Shown: one piece after another, positions 23,175-29,811 of the stretch
Numbering within the stretch: the stretch's first letter is position 1
How the letters are laid out: each line of letters starts with the position of its first letter
NCBI GenBank assembly: GCA_904501755.1
Contig: CAJGBV010000019.1
Location: 1 to 30,181, forward strand
Direction: 5' to 3'
Length of the DNA: 30,181 nt
DNA from: Clostridiaceae bacterium
GTDB taxonomy: Bacteria; Bacillota; Clostridia; Oscillospirales; Acutalibacteraceae
Translations under genes and position numbers: made by a program
Notes under the pieces: generated by a model
What the model was told of the DNA's origin: nothing
Seen by the model: only the letters and a program-made list of their open reading frames with translations
Database searches by the model: none

Positions 23175-25675
23175 CAGTCTCTGTACTCCTCAATAATATA
23201 GGCTTCAAAAATATCACCGATTTTAATATCGCCGAATTTTTCAAGACTTATACCACATTCATAGCCCTGAGCCACTTCCTTAACGTCATCTTTGAAACGG
23301 CGGAGTGAAGCAATGGCATCTTCAGCAACAACAATACCGTCGCGAACAACTCTTATGGAAGCATTTCGGGTTACTCTGCCACTTGTTACATAGCAACCTG
23401 CAATAGTGCCTACATTAGAAATCTTATAGGTATCTCTTACCTCAATGTCACCGATAACAACCTCTCTGGTTTTAGGAGCAAGCATACCCTTCATAGCGGC
23501 TTCGATTTCATCAATACAGTCGTAAATAACTCTGTAAAGACGGATGTCAACGCCATCTCTCTCAGCAAGCTCTTTTGCAACTGCATCGGGACGAACATTA
23601 AAGCCGACAATAATAGCTCCGCCGGTACCTGCCAGAACAACGTCGGACTCGTTAATAGCACCAACGCCTCCGTGAAGAACCTTAACTCGAACTTCATCAT
23701 TAGAAAGCTTAACAAGAGAATCCTTTACAGCCTCAACAGAACCCTGAACGTCAGCCTTGATAATTACACCAAGCTCCTTAAGGTCGCCTTCAGACAGTTT
23801 GCCGAACAGGTTATCAAGAGTAACCTTTGTTGCGGCGTTAAACTCTTCTTCTTTAATCTTAGCTTTACGCTGTTCAACAAGCTCACGGGCAAGTCTTTCA
23901 TCACTAACAGCATCAAAGGAATCGCCTGCGGCGGGAGTTTCTGTAAGACCTGTAATTTCAACAGGTACACTGGGTCCTGCTTCTTTTAAAGCCTTGCCGT
24001 TTTCGTTGGTCATAGTACGAACTCTACCAACGGTTGTACCTGCAACGATAATATCACCGGGACGAAGTGTACCACCCTGTACGAGAAGAGTAGCTACAGG
24101 ACCACGGCCCTTGTCAAGACGAGCTTCAATAACAATACCCTTTGCGCGTCTGTCAGGATTAGCCTTAAGCTCCATAACATCGGCAACAAGAAGAATATTT
24201 TCAAGAAGTGTATCAATACCTTCGCCTGTTTTAGCAGAAACGGGAACACAGATTACGTCACCGCCCCATTTTTCAGGAACAAGCTCATGCTCTGTGAGCT
24301 GCTGAAGAATTCTGTCGGGATTGGCTTCGGGCTTATCCATTTTATTTATAGCAACGATAATCTGTACATTTGCGGCTTTAGCATGGTTAATAGCTTCAAT
24401 TGTCTGAGGCATAATACCGTCGTCAGCGGCAACAACCAAAACTGCAATATCGGTAGCCATAGCACCGCGAAGTCGCATTGCAGTAAATGCAGAGTGACCG
24501 GGGGTGTCAAGGAAGGTGATATTGTTACCCTCATAGTTTACTCTGTAAGCACCAATGTGCTGAGTAATACCGCCTGCCTCACCCGAAGCAACCGAGGACT
24601 TACGGATAGCATCAAGAATAGAGGTCTTTCCGTGGTCAACGTGGCCCATTACTACAATAACGGGATCTCTGTGCTTTAAGGTTTCCTCTGTATCTTCGGT
24701 ATCGTCCATAATTCTGTCTTCAATGGTAACAACAACCTGTTTTTCAATTCTTCCGCCCATTTCAGTTACAACAATTTCTGCAGTATCATAATCAATTACC
24801 TGATTAACAGATGCCATCATACCAAGCTTCATAAGGGTTTTGATAACCTCGGCGGCGGTTTTCTTTAATTTTTCTGCAAGCTCACCTACTGTAATTTCGT
24901 CACCCACAGTAACGAGAATAGGTGTCTTCTTGATTTTCTCAAGCTGTAATCTTCTTAACTTATCAGCTTCGGTTTCTCTCTTTGCGCCCTGAGGACGACG
25001 GTAGTCCTGAGATTTCTGACGGATTTTCTGCTTTTTGGAGAAATTATCCTTCATAGAGTTTGCGGGAGCAATATTCTCGTACTTTTCATTGTATTTTTCC
25101 ATATCAATGGTGTTTGTACGGGTATCAACGCGACGGATTTCAGCAGGGCCTCTGTTAGGAGCAGCGCCTGCATTTTCCTTCTTTTCACGCTTTTTAAAGG
25201 GATTGGGATCGGAGGGTTTAAATTCCTTCTTTTCCTCTTTCTTTTCTTCCTTTTTAGGCTCAGGCTTTTTCTCTTCCTTTTTAGGCTGCTGAACAGACTT
25301 CTTAGGCTCTTTCTTTTCTTCTTTTTTAGGCTCAGGCTTTTCTTCTTTCTTTTCTTCCTTAGCCGCATTCTGAGCTGCCTGTGCTGCCTTTAGCTGTTCG
25401 AGAATTGCCATCTGGTCGGCAAGCTTCTTATCCTTTTCGGCCTGACGCTGAGCAGCCTTCTTTTCGTGGACTTCTGCTCCCATTGCAAAATATTCATTAA
25501 AGCTTTTGACAGAATTTTTGGCTGTCAGCTTATCCATAATGATACTGAATTCATTTTCTTCTACACTGCCTGCAGTTTTCTTTTCCATACCTGTAGCCTT
25601 TTCAATAAACGCAACAAGATCTTTTGCAGACATATTCAAATCTTTAGCAAGATCGCTGATTTTAATTTTTGCCAT
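23174..25675 (-). CDS. infB: Translation initiation factor IF-2
   Basis: The 833-residue protein carries an N-terminal IF2N domain (about 1-55), a Lys/Glu/Pro-rich linker (about 75-170) with repeated PKKEEKK blocks, a second IF2N domain (about 250-315), and the GTPase domain with GHVDHGKT (G1), GGITQHIGA (G2), DTPGH (G3), NKMD (G4) and SAKTGEG (G5). Domains II to IV follow, ending EAYIIEEYRD. IF-2 brings initiator tRNA to the 30S subunit and drives subunit joining. The ATG at 25675 follows GAGGAGGAAA; an upstream in-frame ATG at 25705 would extend into ylxQ and is not needed. The linker is mostly disordered and low in sequence complexity. Confidence 0.97.
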   Translation of the reverse strand: MAKIKISDLAKDLNMSAKDLVAFIEKATGMEKKTAGSVEENEFSIIMDKLTAKNSVKSFNEYFAMGAEVHEKKAAQRQAEKDKKLADQMAILEQLKAAQAAQNAAKEEKKEEKPEPKKEEKKEPKKSVQQPKKEEKKPEPKKEEKKEEKKEFKPSDPNPFKKREKKENAGAAPNRGPAEIRRVDTRTNTIDMEKYNEKYENIAPANSMKDNFSKKQKIRQKSQDYRRPQGAKRETEADKLRRLQLEKIKKTPILVTVGDEITVGELAEKLKKTAAEVIKTLMKLGMMASVNQVIDYDTAEIVVTEMGGRIEKQVVVTIEDRIMDDTEDTEETLKHRDPVIVVMGHVDHGKTSILDAIRKSSVASGEAGGITQHIGAYRVNYEGNNITFLDTPGHSAFTAMRLRGAMATDIAVLVVAADDGIMPQTIEAINHAKAANVQIIVAINKMDKPEANPDRILQQLTEHELVPEKWGGDVICVPVSAKTGEGIDTLLENILLVADVMELKANPDRRAKGIVIEARLDKGRGPVATLLVQGGTLRPGDIIVAGTTVGRVRTMTNENGKALKEAGPSVPVEITGLTETPAAGDSFDAVSDERLARELVEQRKAKIKEEEFNAATKVTLDNLFGKLSEGDLKELGVIIKADVQGSVEAVKDSLVKLSNDEVRVKVLHGGVGAINESDVVLAGTGGAIIVGFNVRPDAVAKELAERDGVDIRLYRVIYDCIDEIEAAMKGMLAPKTREVVIGDIEVRDTYKISNVGTIAGCYVTSGRVTRNASIRVVRDGIVVAEDAIASLRRFKDDVKEVAQGYECGISLEKFGDIKIGDIFEAYIIEEYRD
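25240..25341. repeat. Imperfect direct repeat within the infB linker
   Basis: A stretch of about 31 bases encoding PEPKKEEKKE-type sequence occurs near 25240-25270 and again near 25311-25341 with about one mismatch. Shorter related units lie between. It is in frame, so copy changes would lengthen or shorten the IF-2 linker by whole blocks. Confidence 0.65.
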
Positions 25676-25973
25676 TAGCATTTCCTCCTCTGATTGCATT
25701 TGCAAAACCGGATTCGTTCACACTTATAATACCGCCTTTTCTACCTGTGGCGTGAGATAAAGTATCGGTATCGTAATCGGCATCGATAACAGGAGTGTTA
25801 TTTTGTGATGCGAAAAACTTTATCTCCTTGCGTGATTTGTCCGAAATATCTTTTGCTATGATAACAAGCTTTGCTTTGTGTTTCTTCAGCGTTTCCTTAA
25901 CACAGTCGGCACCATTTGAAAGGTTGCCGGATTTACTGGCGAAACCCAGCAAAGTAAGGGTTTTGTCATTCAC
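25662..25973 (-). CDS. ylxQ: L7Ae/L30e-family small RNA-binding protein
   Basis: The 103-residue protein has the L7Ae fold signals: LLGFASKSGNLSNGADCV (8-25), KLVIIAKDISDKSRKE, and a VIDADYDTDTLSHATG segment. This is the YlxQ protein regularly encoded between ylxR and infB in Firmicutes. Relatives bind kink-turn RNA, but the partner of YlxQ is not well defined. It overlaps ylxR by eight bases upstream and infB by 14 downstream. The tail is rich in Asn and Gly. Confidence 0.9.
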   Translation of the reverse strand: MNDKTLTLLGFASKSGNLSNGADCVKETLKKHKAKLVIIAKDISDKSRKEIKFFASQNNTPVIDADYDTDTLSHATGRKGGIISVNESGFANAIRGGNANGKN

Positions 25974-26232
25974 CTGATGTTAGCTCCTTTTTGAGATTAT
26001 CCAGTACCTCTTGGGGTACAGTTACACCAAAGGCATTATCAATGCGTTTCTTTTTAACGGCAAGAGTAAGGCAATTCTCATTTTTACAAATATATGCACC
26101 TCTGCCGTTTAGTTTCCCTGAAAAGTCTAAGACTATGTTCTCTTCGGGGGTGCGTACTATACGGATAAGCTCGTTTTTAGGCTTTCGCTCTGCACAACCG
26201 GTGCATTGACGCATAGGTATCTTTTTAACCAT
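25966..26232 (-). CDS. ylxR: YlxR family (DUF448) RNA-binding protein
   Basis: The 88-residue protein contains MRQCTGCAERKPKNELIRIV with the Cys pair, then KLNGRGAYICKNENCL, both diagnostic for YlxR. The positively charged groove is thought to bind RNA, and a role in modulating RNase P has been reported for a Bacillus YlxR. It lies three bases after nusA and overlaps ylxQ. Four Cys residues (two in CTGC, plus ICKNENC) could bind a metal ion, but this is not established here. Confidence 0.92.
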   Translation of the reverse strand: MVKKIPMRQCTGCAERKPKNELIRIVRTPEENIVLDFSGKLNGRGAYICKNENCLTLAVKKKRIDNAFGVTVPQEVLDNLKKELTSGE

Positions 26233-26235
26233 AGC

Positions 26236-27330
26236 TTATTCCTCTGAAGCACCTACATAGAAGCCGCTTTCGGGATGAATGTCAATCTTCCAGCCTGTGA
26301 GTCTTGCGGCAAGTCGAACGTTTTGTCCCTTGTTACCGATAGCAAGAGATAACTGAGAATCGGGAACAGTAACTCTGCAGGATTTGGGGTCTTCTGAAAC
26401 GATTTCAACAGAAAGAACTTTTGCAGGGGATAAAGCCTCGCTTATAAATGCGGCAGGGTCGTCACTGTATTTAACAATGTCGATTTTTTCACCGCTTAAT
26501 TCTTCTACAATCTTATTAACACGGGCGCCGTGCTGACCGATACAAGCACCGATTGCATCAATCTCGCTGTCAGCGCTGTAAACGGCGATTTTTGTTCTGG
26601 AGCCTGCCTGGCGGGATACGGATTTAACCTGAATTGTGCCGTCGAAGATTTCGGGAACCTCAGCCTCAAAAAGACGCTTTACAAGGTCGGCATGGGTACG
26701 GGAAAGCATTACACGTGGTCCTCTTTCGGTGTCCTTAACATCAACGATATAAACTTTGATGTGGTCACCTTCCTTAATAACCTCATCGGGAACCTGTTCG
26801 CTCTTAGGCAGGGTAGCCTCTGCGTGACCTATAAGAATGGTTGCGTTGCCTGTTTTGGGGTCAATTCGCTGAACAGAAGCGGTCACGATTTCCTTTGTCT
26901 TGCTCTGGAACTGAGCCAAGGTCTGACCACGCTCTGCATCTCTTACACCCTGATGGAAGTTGTTTCTTGAATTCTGTGCAACAACTCTGCCAAACTTAGC
27001 AGGGTCAAGCTTAATGTCAACAAATCCCTGGGCCTGCGCGTTGGGGTCGATTTTAACAGCCTCTTCTACTAACATCTGAGTGTAGGGGTTTTCAACCTCA
27101 TCTACAACTTCTTTTCTTGCAACTACACTGAAAATCTTGTTTTCAGGGTCAATAGTACACTGCACTACATCATTTCCGCCGTAATCTTTACGTGAAGCTA
27201 CAACTATAGCCTCTGCAATTTTCTGAGCAATATATTCCTGAGGAATACCTTTTTCCTCCTCCATAGCAGCAAGTGCTGCAAAAAACTCAGAATAATCATT
27301 TTCCTTTTTCTTAACAGTTTTTTTAGCCAT
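26236..27330 (-). CDS. nusA: Transcription termination/antitermination factor NusA
   Basis: The 364-residue protein shows the N-terminal RNA-polymerase-binding domain (about 1-125), the S1 domain (about 130-200, with a VTASVQRIDPKTGNATI segment and GPRVMLSRTHADL), and two KH domains (from about 205), ending in the SLAIGNKGQNVRLAARLTGWKIDI segment. It lacks the extra C-terminal acidic repeats of E. coli NusA, as is usual in Firmicutes. NusA binds RNA polymerase and nascent RNA, and increases pausing and termination at weak hairpins. The ATG at 27330 has GGAGGT ten bases upstream. Its possible effect on the leader of this same operon is noted in the findings. Confidence 0.96.
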   Translation of the reverse strand: MAKKTVKKKENDYSEFFAALAAMEEEKGIPQEYIAQKIAEAIVVASRKDYGGNDVVQCTIDPENKIFSVVARKEVVDEVENPYTQMLVEEAVKIDPNAQAQGFVDIKLDPAKFGRVVAQNSRNNFHQGVRDAERGQTLAQFQSKTKEIVTASVQRIDPKTGNATILIGHAEATLPKSEQVPDEVIKEGDHIKVYIVDVKDTERGPRVMLSRTHADLVKRLFEAEVPEIFDGTIQVKSVSRQAGSRTKIAVYSADSEIDAIGACIGQHGARVNKIVEELSGEKIDIVKYSDDPAAFISEALSPAKVLSVEIVSEDPKSCRVTVPDSQLSLAIGNKGQNVRLAARLTGWKIDIHPESGFYVGASEE

Positions 27331-27347
27331 TTTCCATTATACCTCCG

Positions 27348-27803
27348 TTAAAAATTATCATCATTAAGATAAACCTTTGCAATGTCCTTTTTGTCAAGTT
27401 CAATGTTTTCTGCATCGGTTTTAATTACTAAAGTGTCATTAAAGGAAACAAGAGTTCCTGTAATTTCCTTTGAGCCGTTTATTGCCTTATACAGCTTTAC
27501 CTTGATTTCTTCGCCCTGCATTATTTCAAAATGTTCAGCTCTTGTAAGCTCTCTGCAAAGACCGGGTGAGGAAACCTCCATAGTGTAGGACCTGTCAATA
27601 GGGTCGGCTTCATCAATTATAGGGTCGATAGCGTGGGAAACATTTACACAGTCGTCTATGGAAATGCCATCCTCTTTATCTATAAAGACTCTTAAAAACC
27701 AATCGGCACCCTCTTTAACAAAGCGTACATCCCAAAGAAACACGCCCTGAGCCTCTACTGCTTCCCTTATAAGAGAAGTAACAGTATCTGCAATATTTGC
27801 CAA
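27348..27803 (-). CDS. rimP: Ribosome maturation factor RimP
   Basis: The protein, about 151 residues, matches RimP: VFLWDVRFVKEGADWFLRVFID, a segment with DDCVNVSHAIDPIIDE, and YTMEVSSPGLCRELTR, the most conserved stretch, followed by the C-terminal SH3-like part. RimP is needed for 30S maturation. I prefer a TTG start at 27803 (protein MANIADTV) because AGAGGTG lies seven bases before it; a GTG at 27812 would sit inside that ribosome site and add three residues. It is the first gene of the operon and lies 17 bases upstream of nusA. Confidence 0.93.
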   Translation of the reverse strand: MANIADTVTSLIREAVEAQGVFLWDVRFVKEGADWFLRVFIDKEDGISIDDCVNVSHAIDPIIDEADPIDRSYTMEVSSPGLCRELTRAEHFEIMQGEEIKVKLYKAINGSKEITGTLVSFNDTLVIKTDAENIELDKKDIAKVYLNDDNF

Positions 27804-27829
27804 AATAATCACCTCTTAAATTTCACGAA

Positions 27830-27860
27830 AGAAAAGTGAGCGGTTTTTGACCGCTCACTC
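27830..27860 (-). terminator. Hairpin with T-rich tail between spoVT and rimP, terminator or attenuator
   Basis: On the minus strand AGTGAGCGGT and ACCGCTCACT pair around a five-base CAAAA loop and are followed by TTTTCTTTCG. It can end spoVT transcription, but it lies downstream of the rimP promoter and so would also be in the rimP leader. Confidence 0.8.
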
Positions 27861-27882
27861 GTTTCCTTTCTTATCCAATGGT

Positions 27883-27911
27883 ATTATACCACTGTTTATT
27901 TAAAAAATCAA
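27883..27911 (-). promoter_or_regulatory. Sigma-A-type promoter of the rimP-nusA-infB operon
   Basis: On the minus strand TTGATT (27911-27906) and TATAAT (27888-27883) are exactly 17 bases apart, just after the spoVT stop codon. The start of transcription would be near 27876. Confidence 0.75.
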
Positions 27912-27918
27912 GTCTTTT

Positions 27919-28452
27919 TTATTCTTCCATTTGTTTGCCTAAAAATAATGCCGCAACACGTGCAAGATTAATGTCACTGTCGCTGGGATTTGCTCCCGAA
28001 TCACCTATAAGGGCAACACAGCCGCTTAAATCTCCGCTTGAAATTATAGGTGCGGCAAAAAGCAGACTGTAACCCAGTCCCTCAAGAGCTTCTGTCTTTT
28101 TGTCAGAGGGGATGGTTGCTTCCTGACGGGATTCAATAAGCTCTTCAAGAGCAGGGGAGAGTCTGCGTTCAAGCACCTCTTTTTTAGAAATCCCTGCCGC
28201 CGCAATACAGATGTCCCTGTCGCAGATAATAAACGGTACCGAACAATGTCTGACAAGAGCCTCAGCATAGGATGCGGCAAAATCCGATAGTTCTCCTACG
28301 GGCGAATACTTTTTAAATACCACCTCACCACCTGTACCGGTAAATATTTCCAATGGGTCTCCCTCACGAATCCGCATAGTTCTTCTGATTTCTTTCGGAA
28401 TAACCACACGACCAAGGTCATCGATTCTTCTAACTATTCCAGTGGCTTTCAT
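27919..28452 (-). CDS. spoVT: Stage V sporulation protein T
   Basis: The 177-residue protein equals SpoVT in length. The AbrB-type swapped-hairpin DNA-binding domain is at the N-terminus (KATGIVRRIDDLGRVVIPKE at 2-21, then IRREMR-type helix and FTGTGGEVVFKKY), and a GAF-like domain occupies about 60-177. SpoVT is a forespore regulator acting after sigma-G to adjust spore-specific genes. The ATG at 28452 has GAAGGAGTT eight bases upstream. A sigma-G-like promoter precedes it. Partial copies of its promoter and first codons are present at 4051-4200 and 29397-29700. It is evidence that the organism forms spores, or descends from one that does. Confidence 0.93.
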   Translation of the reverse strand: MKATGIVRRIDDLGRVVIPKEIRRTMRIREGDPLEIFTGTGGEVVFKKYSPVGELSDFAASYAEALVRHCSVPFIICDRDICIAAAGISKKEVLERRLSPALEELIESRQEATIPSDKKTEALEGLGYSLLFAAPIISSGDLSGCVALIGDSGANPSDSDINLARVAALFLGKQMEE

Positions 28453-28486
28453 ATATACAAACTCCTTCAATTTCAAATCGTGATAC

Positions 28487-28515
28487 TATTATTTGTAACT
28501 CGTGGGAATTTATAC
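28487..28515 (-). promoter_or_regulatory. Sigma-G-like promoter of spoVT
   Basis: On the minus strand GTATA (28515-28511) and AATAATA (28493-28487) are 17 bases apart, close to the sigma-G patterns GnATR and CATnnTA. In Bacillus spoVT is a sigma-G gene, which supports the call. The same pair with the same spacing is kept at 29700-29672 and, with changes, at 4196-4168. Confidence 0.55.
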
Positions 28516-28524
28516 TGACTATAT

Positions 28525-28553
28525 TTGCTTTTTAGTGATAGTTATGTTATAAT
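28525..28553 (+). promoter_or_regulatory. Sigma-A-type promoter for the membrane protein gene
   Basis: TTGCTT (28525-28530) and TATAAT (28548-28553) are 17 bases apart, upstream of the ATG at 28583. Confidence 0.7.
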
Positions 28554-28582
28554 AAAAACAAAAAATACGGAGAATGTGTAAA

Positions 28583-29323
28583 ATGCGAATTTCTATTTTT
28601 TCTATTACATCATTATTAATTAGTGCTGCTGCTTTTGTTCTGTATGCCATTTTACTCGACGGAACAAATGTATTTATACCCTGGATAATACTAAGTGTTC
28701 TTGCTATGGTTTTCCCTCTTTTATCAAAATACTTTCGTAAAAGAAAACAAAAAAAGGGAACAGGATTTGAAATAGCTGCGTTAGTTATTGGTGCTTTTGA
28801 TTTTTACTTCATCTTTTTTGCAGCAACAAAAATCAATTTGTTTTTTGTATTCATTCTGATTGCTGTAATTTGTATTTTGTATGTAAAACTATTTAATAAC
28901 GTGATTGTTACACAAAAAGCCGAAAATAACGAGATTTTAGTCCAAAATGAACTCCAAAAGATGGACAAATCAACGCAACCAACAACTCGTTTAAAGGCTT
29001 CGCTTATAACGGCTATTGTTTCTACACTGTTCATTCCTATTTTAATTGTCGTACATATTCTTGCAGAAGAAGCTTATGTAGACAATGATGTCTTCTATAT
29101 CATCAATGATTCTATGGCATTTTTTATATTACCAGCTATATGTGTAGTTTCTCTAATAATTTTTATATACAATAAAGTAAAAGGAAACTCCTCTAGTATA
29201 AGATATCGCGAAAAATGTTATAAGAAAGTTGCTAAAATGAAAGAATACATGGATAAAGGAATAATTACCGAAGAAGAGTTTGAAAAGAACAAACAGGATA
29301 TTTTAAAAAATATTAAATTGTAA
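28583..29323 (+). CDS. Membrane protein of unknown function with SHOCT-like C-terminus
   Basis: I do not recognise this 246-residue protein. It has about six hydrophobic segments, near residues 4-22, 30-46, 62-80, 83-103, 137-157 and 175-194. A basic RKRKQKK segment follows the second. The last 40 residues are charged and contain KMKEYMDKGIITEEEFEKNK, which resembles the short SHOCT motif found at the ends of many bacterial membrane proteins. The ATG at 28583 is chosen because GGAG lies ten bases upstream; the ATG at 28574 is too close to it. The gene has its own promoter and terminator. Its base composition looks more AT-rich than its neighbours. It lies between spoVT and the second decayed spoVT 5' end, which suggests it arrived as an insertion. 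Confidence 0.7.
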   Translation: MRISIFSITSLLISAAAFVLYAILLDGTNVFIPWIILSVLAMVFPLLSKYFRKRKQKKGTGFEIAALVIGAFDFYFIFFAATKINLFFVFILIAVICILYVKLFNNVIVTQKAENNEILVQNELQKMDKSTQPTTRLKASLITAIVSTLFIPILIVVHILAEEAYVDNDVFYIINDSMAFFILPAICVVSLIIFIYNKVKGNSSSIRYREKCYKKVAKMKEYMDKGIITEEEFEKNKQDILKNIKL

Positions 29324-29326
29324 CGC

Positions 29327-29359
29327 GCAAAAGAGAGGTGAAATTCACCTCTCTTTTGC
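29327..29359 (+). terminator. Strong terminator after the membrane protein gene
   Basis: A perfect 16-base inverted repeat (GCAAAAGAGAGGTGAA and its complement) around one base starts four bases after the stop codon and includes CTCTCTTTT on its downstream arm. Confidence 0.85.
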
Positions 29360-29445
29360 TATGTGTAAAGACCACCAAAAACCGTTTTTGACACCAATGC
29401 GTTCAGTGGGGCAAACCAGCGAAAACCTTAGTGTTTATGCGGGTT

Positions 29446-29508
29446 TCAAGCGGTTTGCCCTATTATAACGCATTCCTCTATACGACGTACAATTCCTATT
29501 GCTTTCAT
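29446..29508 (-). pseudogene. Broken spoVT start (20-codon remnant)
   Basis: The frame from the ATG at 29508 reads MKAIGIVRRIEECVIIGQTA and stops. The first 12 residues match SpoVT (MKATGIVRRIDD), and then the frame leaves the AbrB domain. There is no room for a working DNA-binding domain, so it is a remnant unless the peptide or RNA has a role of its own. Confidence 0.65.
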
Positions 29509-29530
29509 ATATACAAAAATCTCCTTTTCA

Positions 29531-29645
29531 ACAAAGGCCCCTTTGTGTAAAGGGGGCTGTCACCGTAGGTGATTGGGGGATTGTCTTATTTTTACAATCC
29601 CTCCACCGCAAGCGGTCCCCCTCCCTTTGCACAAGGGAGGCTTTA
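29531..29645. mobile_element. MITE-like palindromic element
   Basis: About 115 bases form two long imperfect inverted arms (left arm about 29533-29585, right arm about 29595-29644) that meet in a T-rich centre. AAAGGCCCCTTTGTG pairs with CACAAGGGAGGCTTT, and GGGGATTGT with ACAATCCCT. Each arm holds a small hairpin (CACCGTAGGTG; ACCGCAAGCGGT). No frame within it looks coding. A TTTCA occurs on both sides (29526-29530 and 29646-29650) and may be a target duplication. Closely similar GC-rich palindromes are, as I recall, common between genes in gut Clostridia. Confidence 0.65.
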
Positions 29646-29732
29646 TTTCATAAATTTTTAAATCGTGATACTATAATTTGTGATAAAAGGGAATTTATAC
29701 TGCAGGAATTTACTTTTAAAATGAAATATAAT

Positions 29733-29794
29733 AAAAAATCTCCTTGTTTTACAAATTTGTACTGTTACTATCTGTAAAAACAAGGAGATTTTTT
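29733..29794. terminator. Terminator for the right-hand xylA gene
   Basis: AAAAAATCTCCTTGTTTTACA and its complement (TGTAAAAACAAGGAGATTTTTT, one mismatch) flank about 20 bases. On the minus strand it follows the xylA stop and ends in a T-run; on the plus strand it also has one. Confidence 0.85.
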
Positions 29795-29811
29795 GTTTGA
29801 ATCAATTTTGT

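Larger units (their letters stand above)
29397..29700 (-). repeat. Copy 2 of the spoVT 5'-end-derived repeat, split by an insertion
   Basis: On the minus strand this copy has a sigma-G-like pair (GTATA 29700-29696, AATTATA 29678-29672, 17 bases apart), the shared CACGATTT, then the insertion described separately, then AAGGAGA, ATG, and a tail. The tail holds CATAAACACTAAGG and CGCTGG. AATGCGTT (29397-29404) and AACGCATT (29467-29474) plus GGGCAAACC and GGTTTGCCC (29409-29417, 29452-29460) form nested inverted repeats, so the tail can fold into a long stem. Except for these and the insertion, the 488-base gap 29324-29811 holds only two terminators. Confidence 0.65.

Noticed and set aside
23757..24305. 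A 182-residue plus-strand frame opposite infB
   Set aside because: It is Ser/Arg/Pro-rich antisense of the IF-2 GTPase region and is explained by codon bias in infB.
27323..27337. A four-codon frame (MENG) just before and overlapping the nusA start
   Set aside because: Its ATG is only three bases from GGAGGT, too close for efficient initiation, while the nusA ATG is at normal spacing.
29499..29777. A 92-residue open frame across the MITE-like palindrome
   Set aside because: It runs through the palindrome, the repeat promoter and the terminator arm, has no ribosome site, and its protein looks like random translation of repeats.
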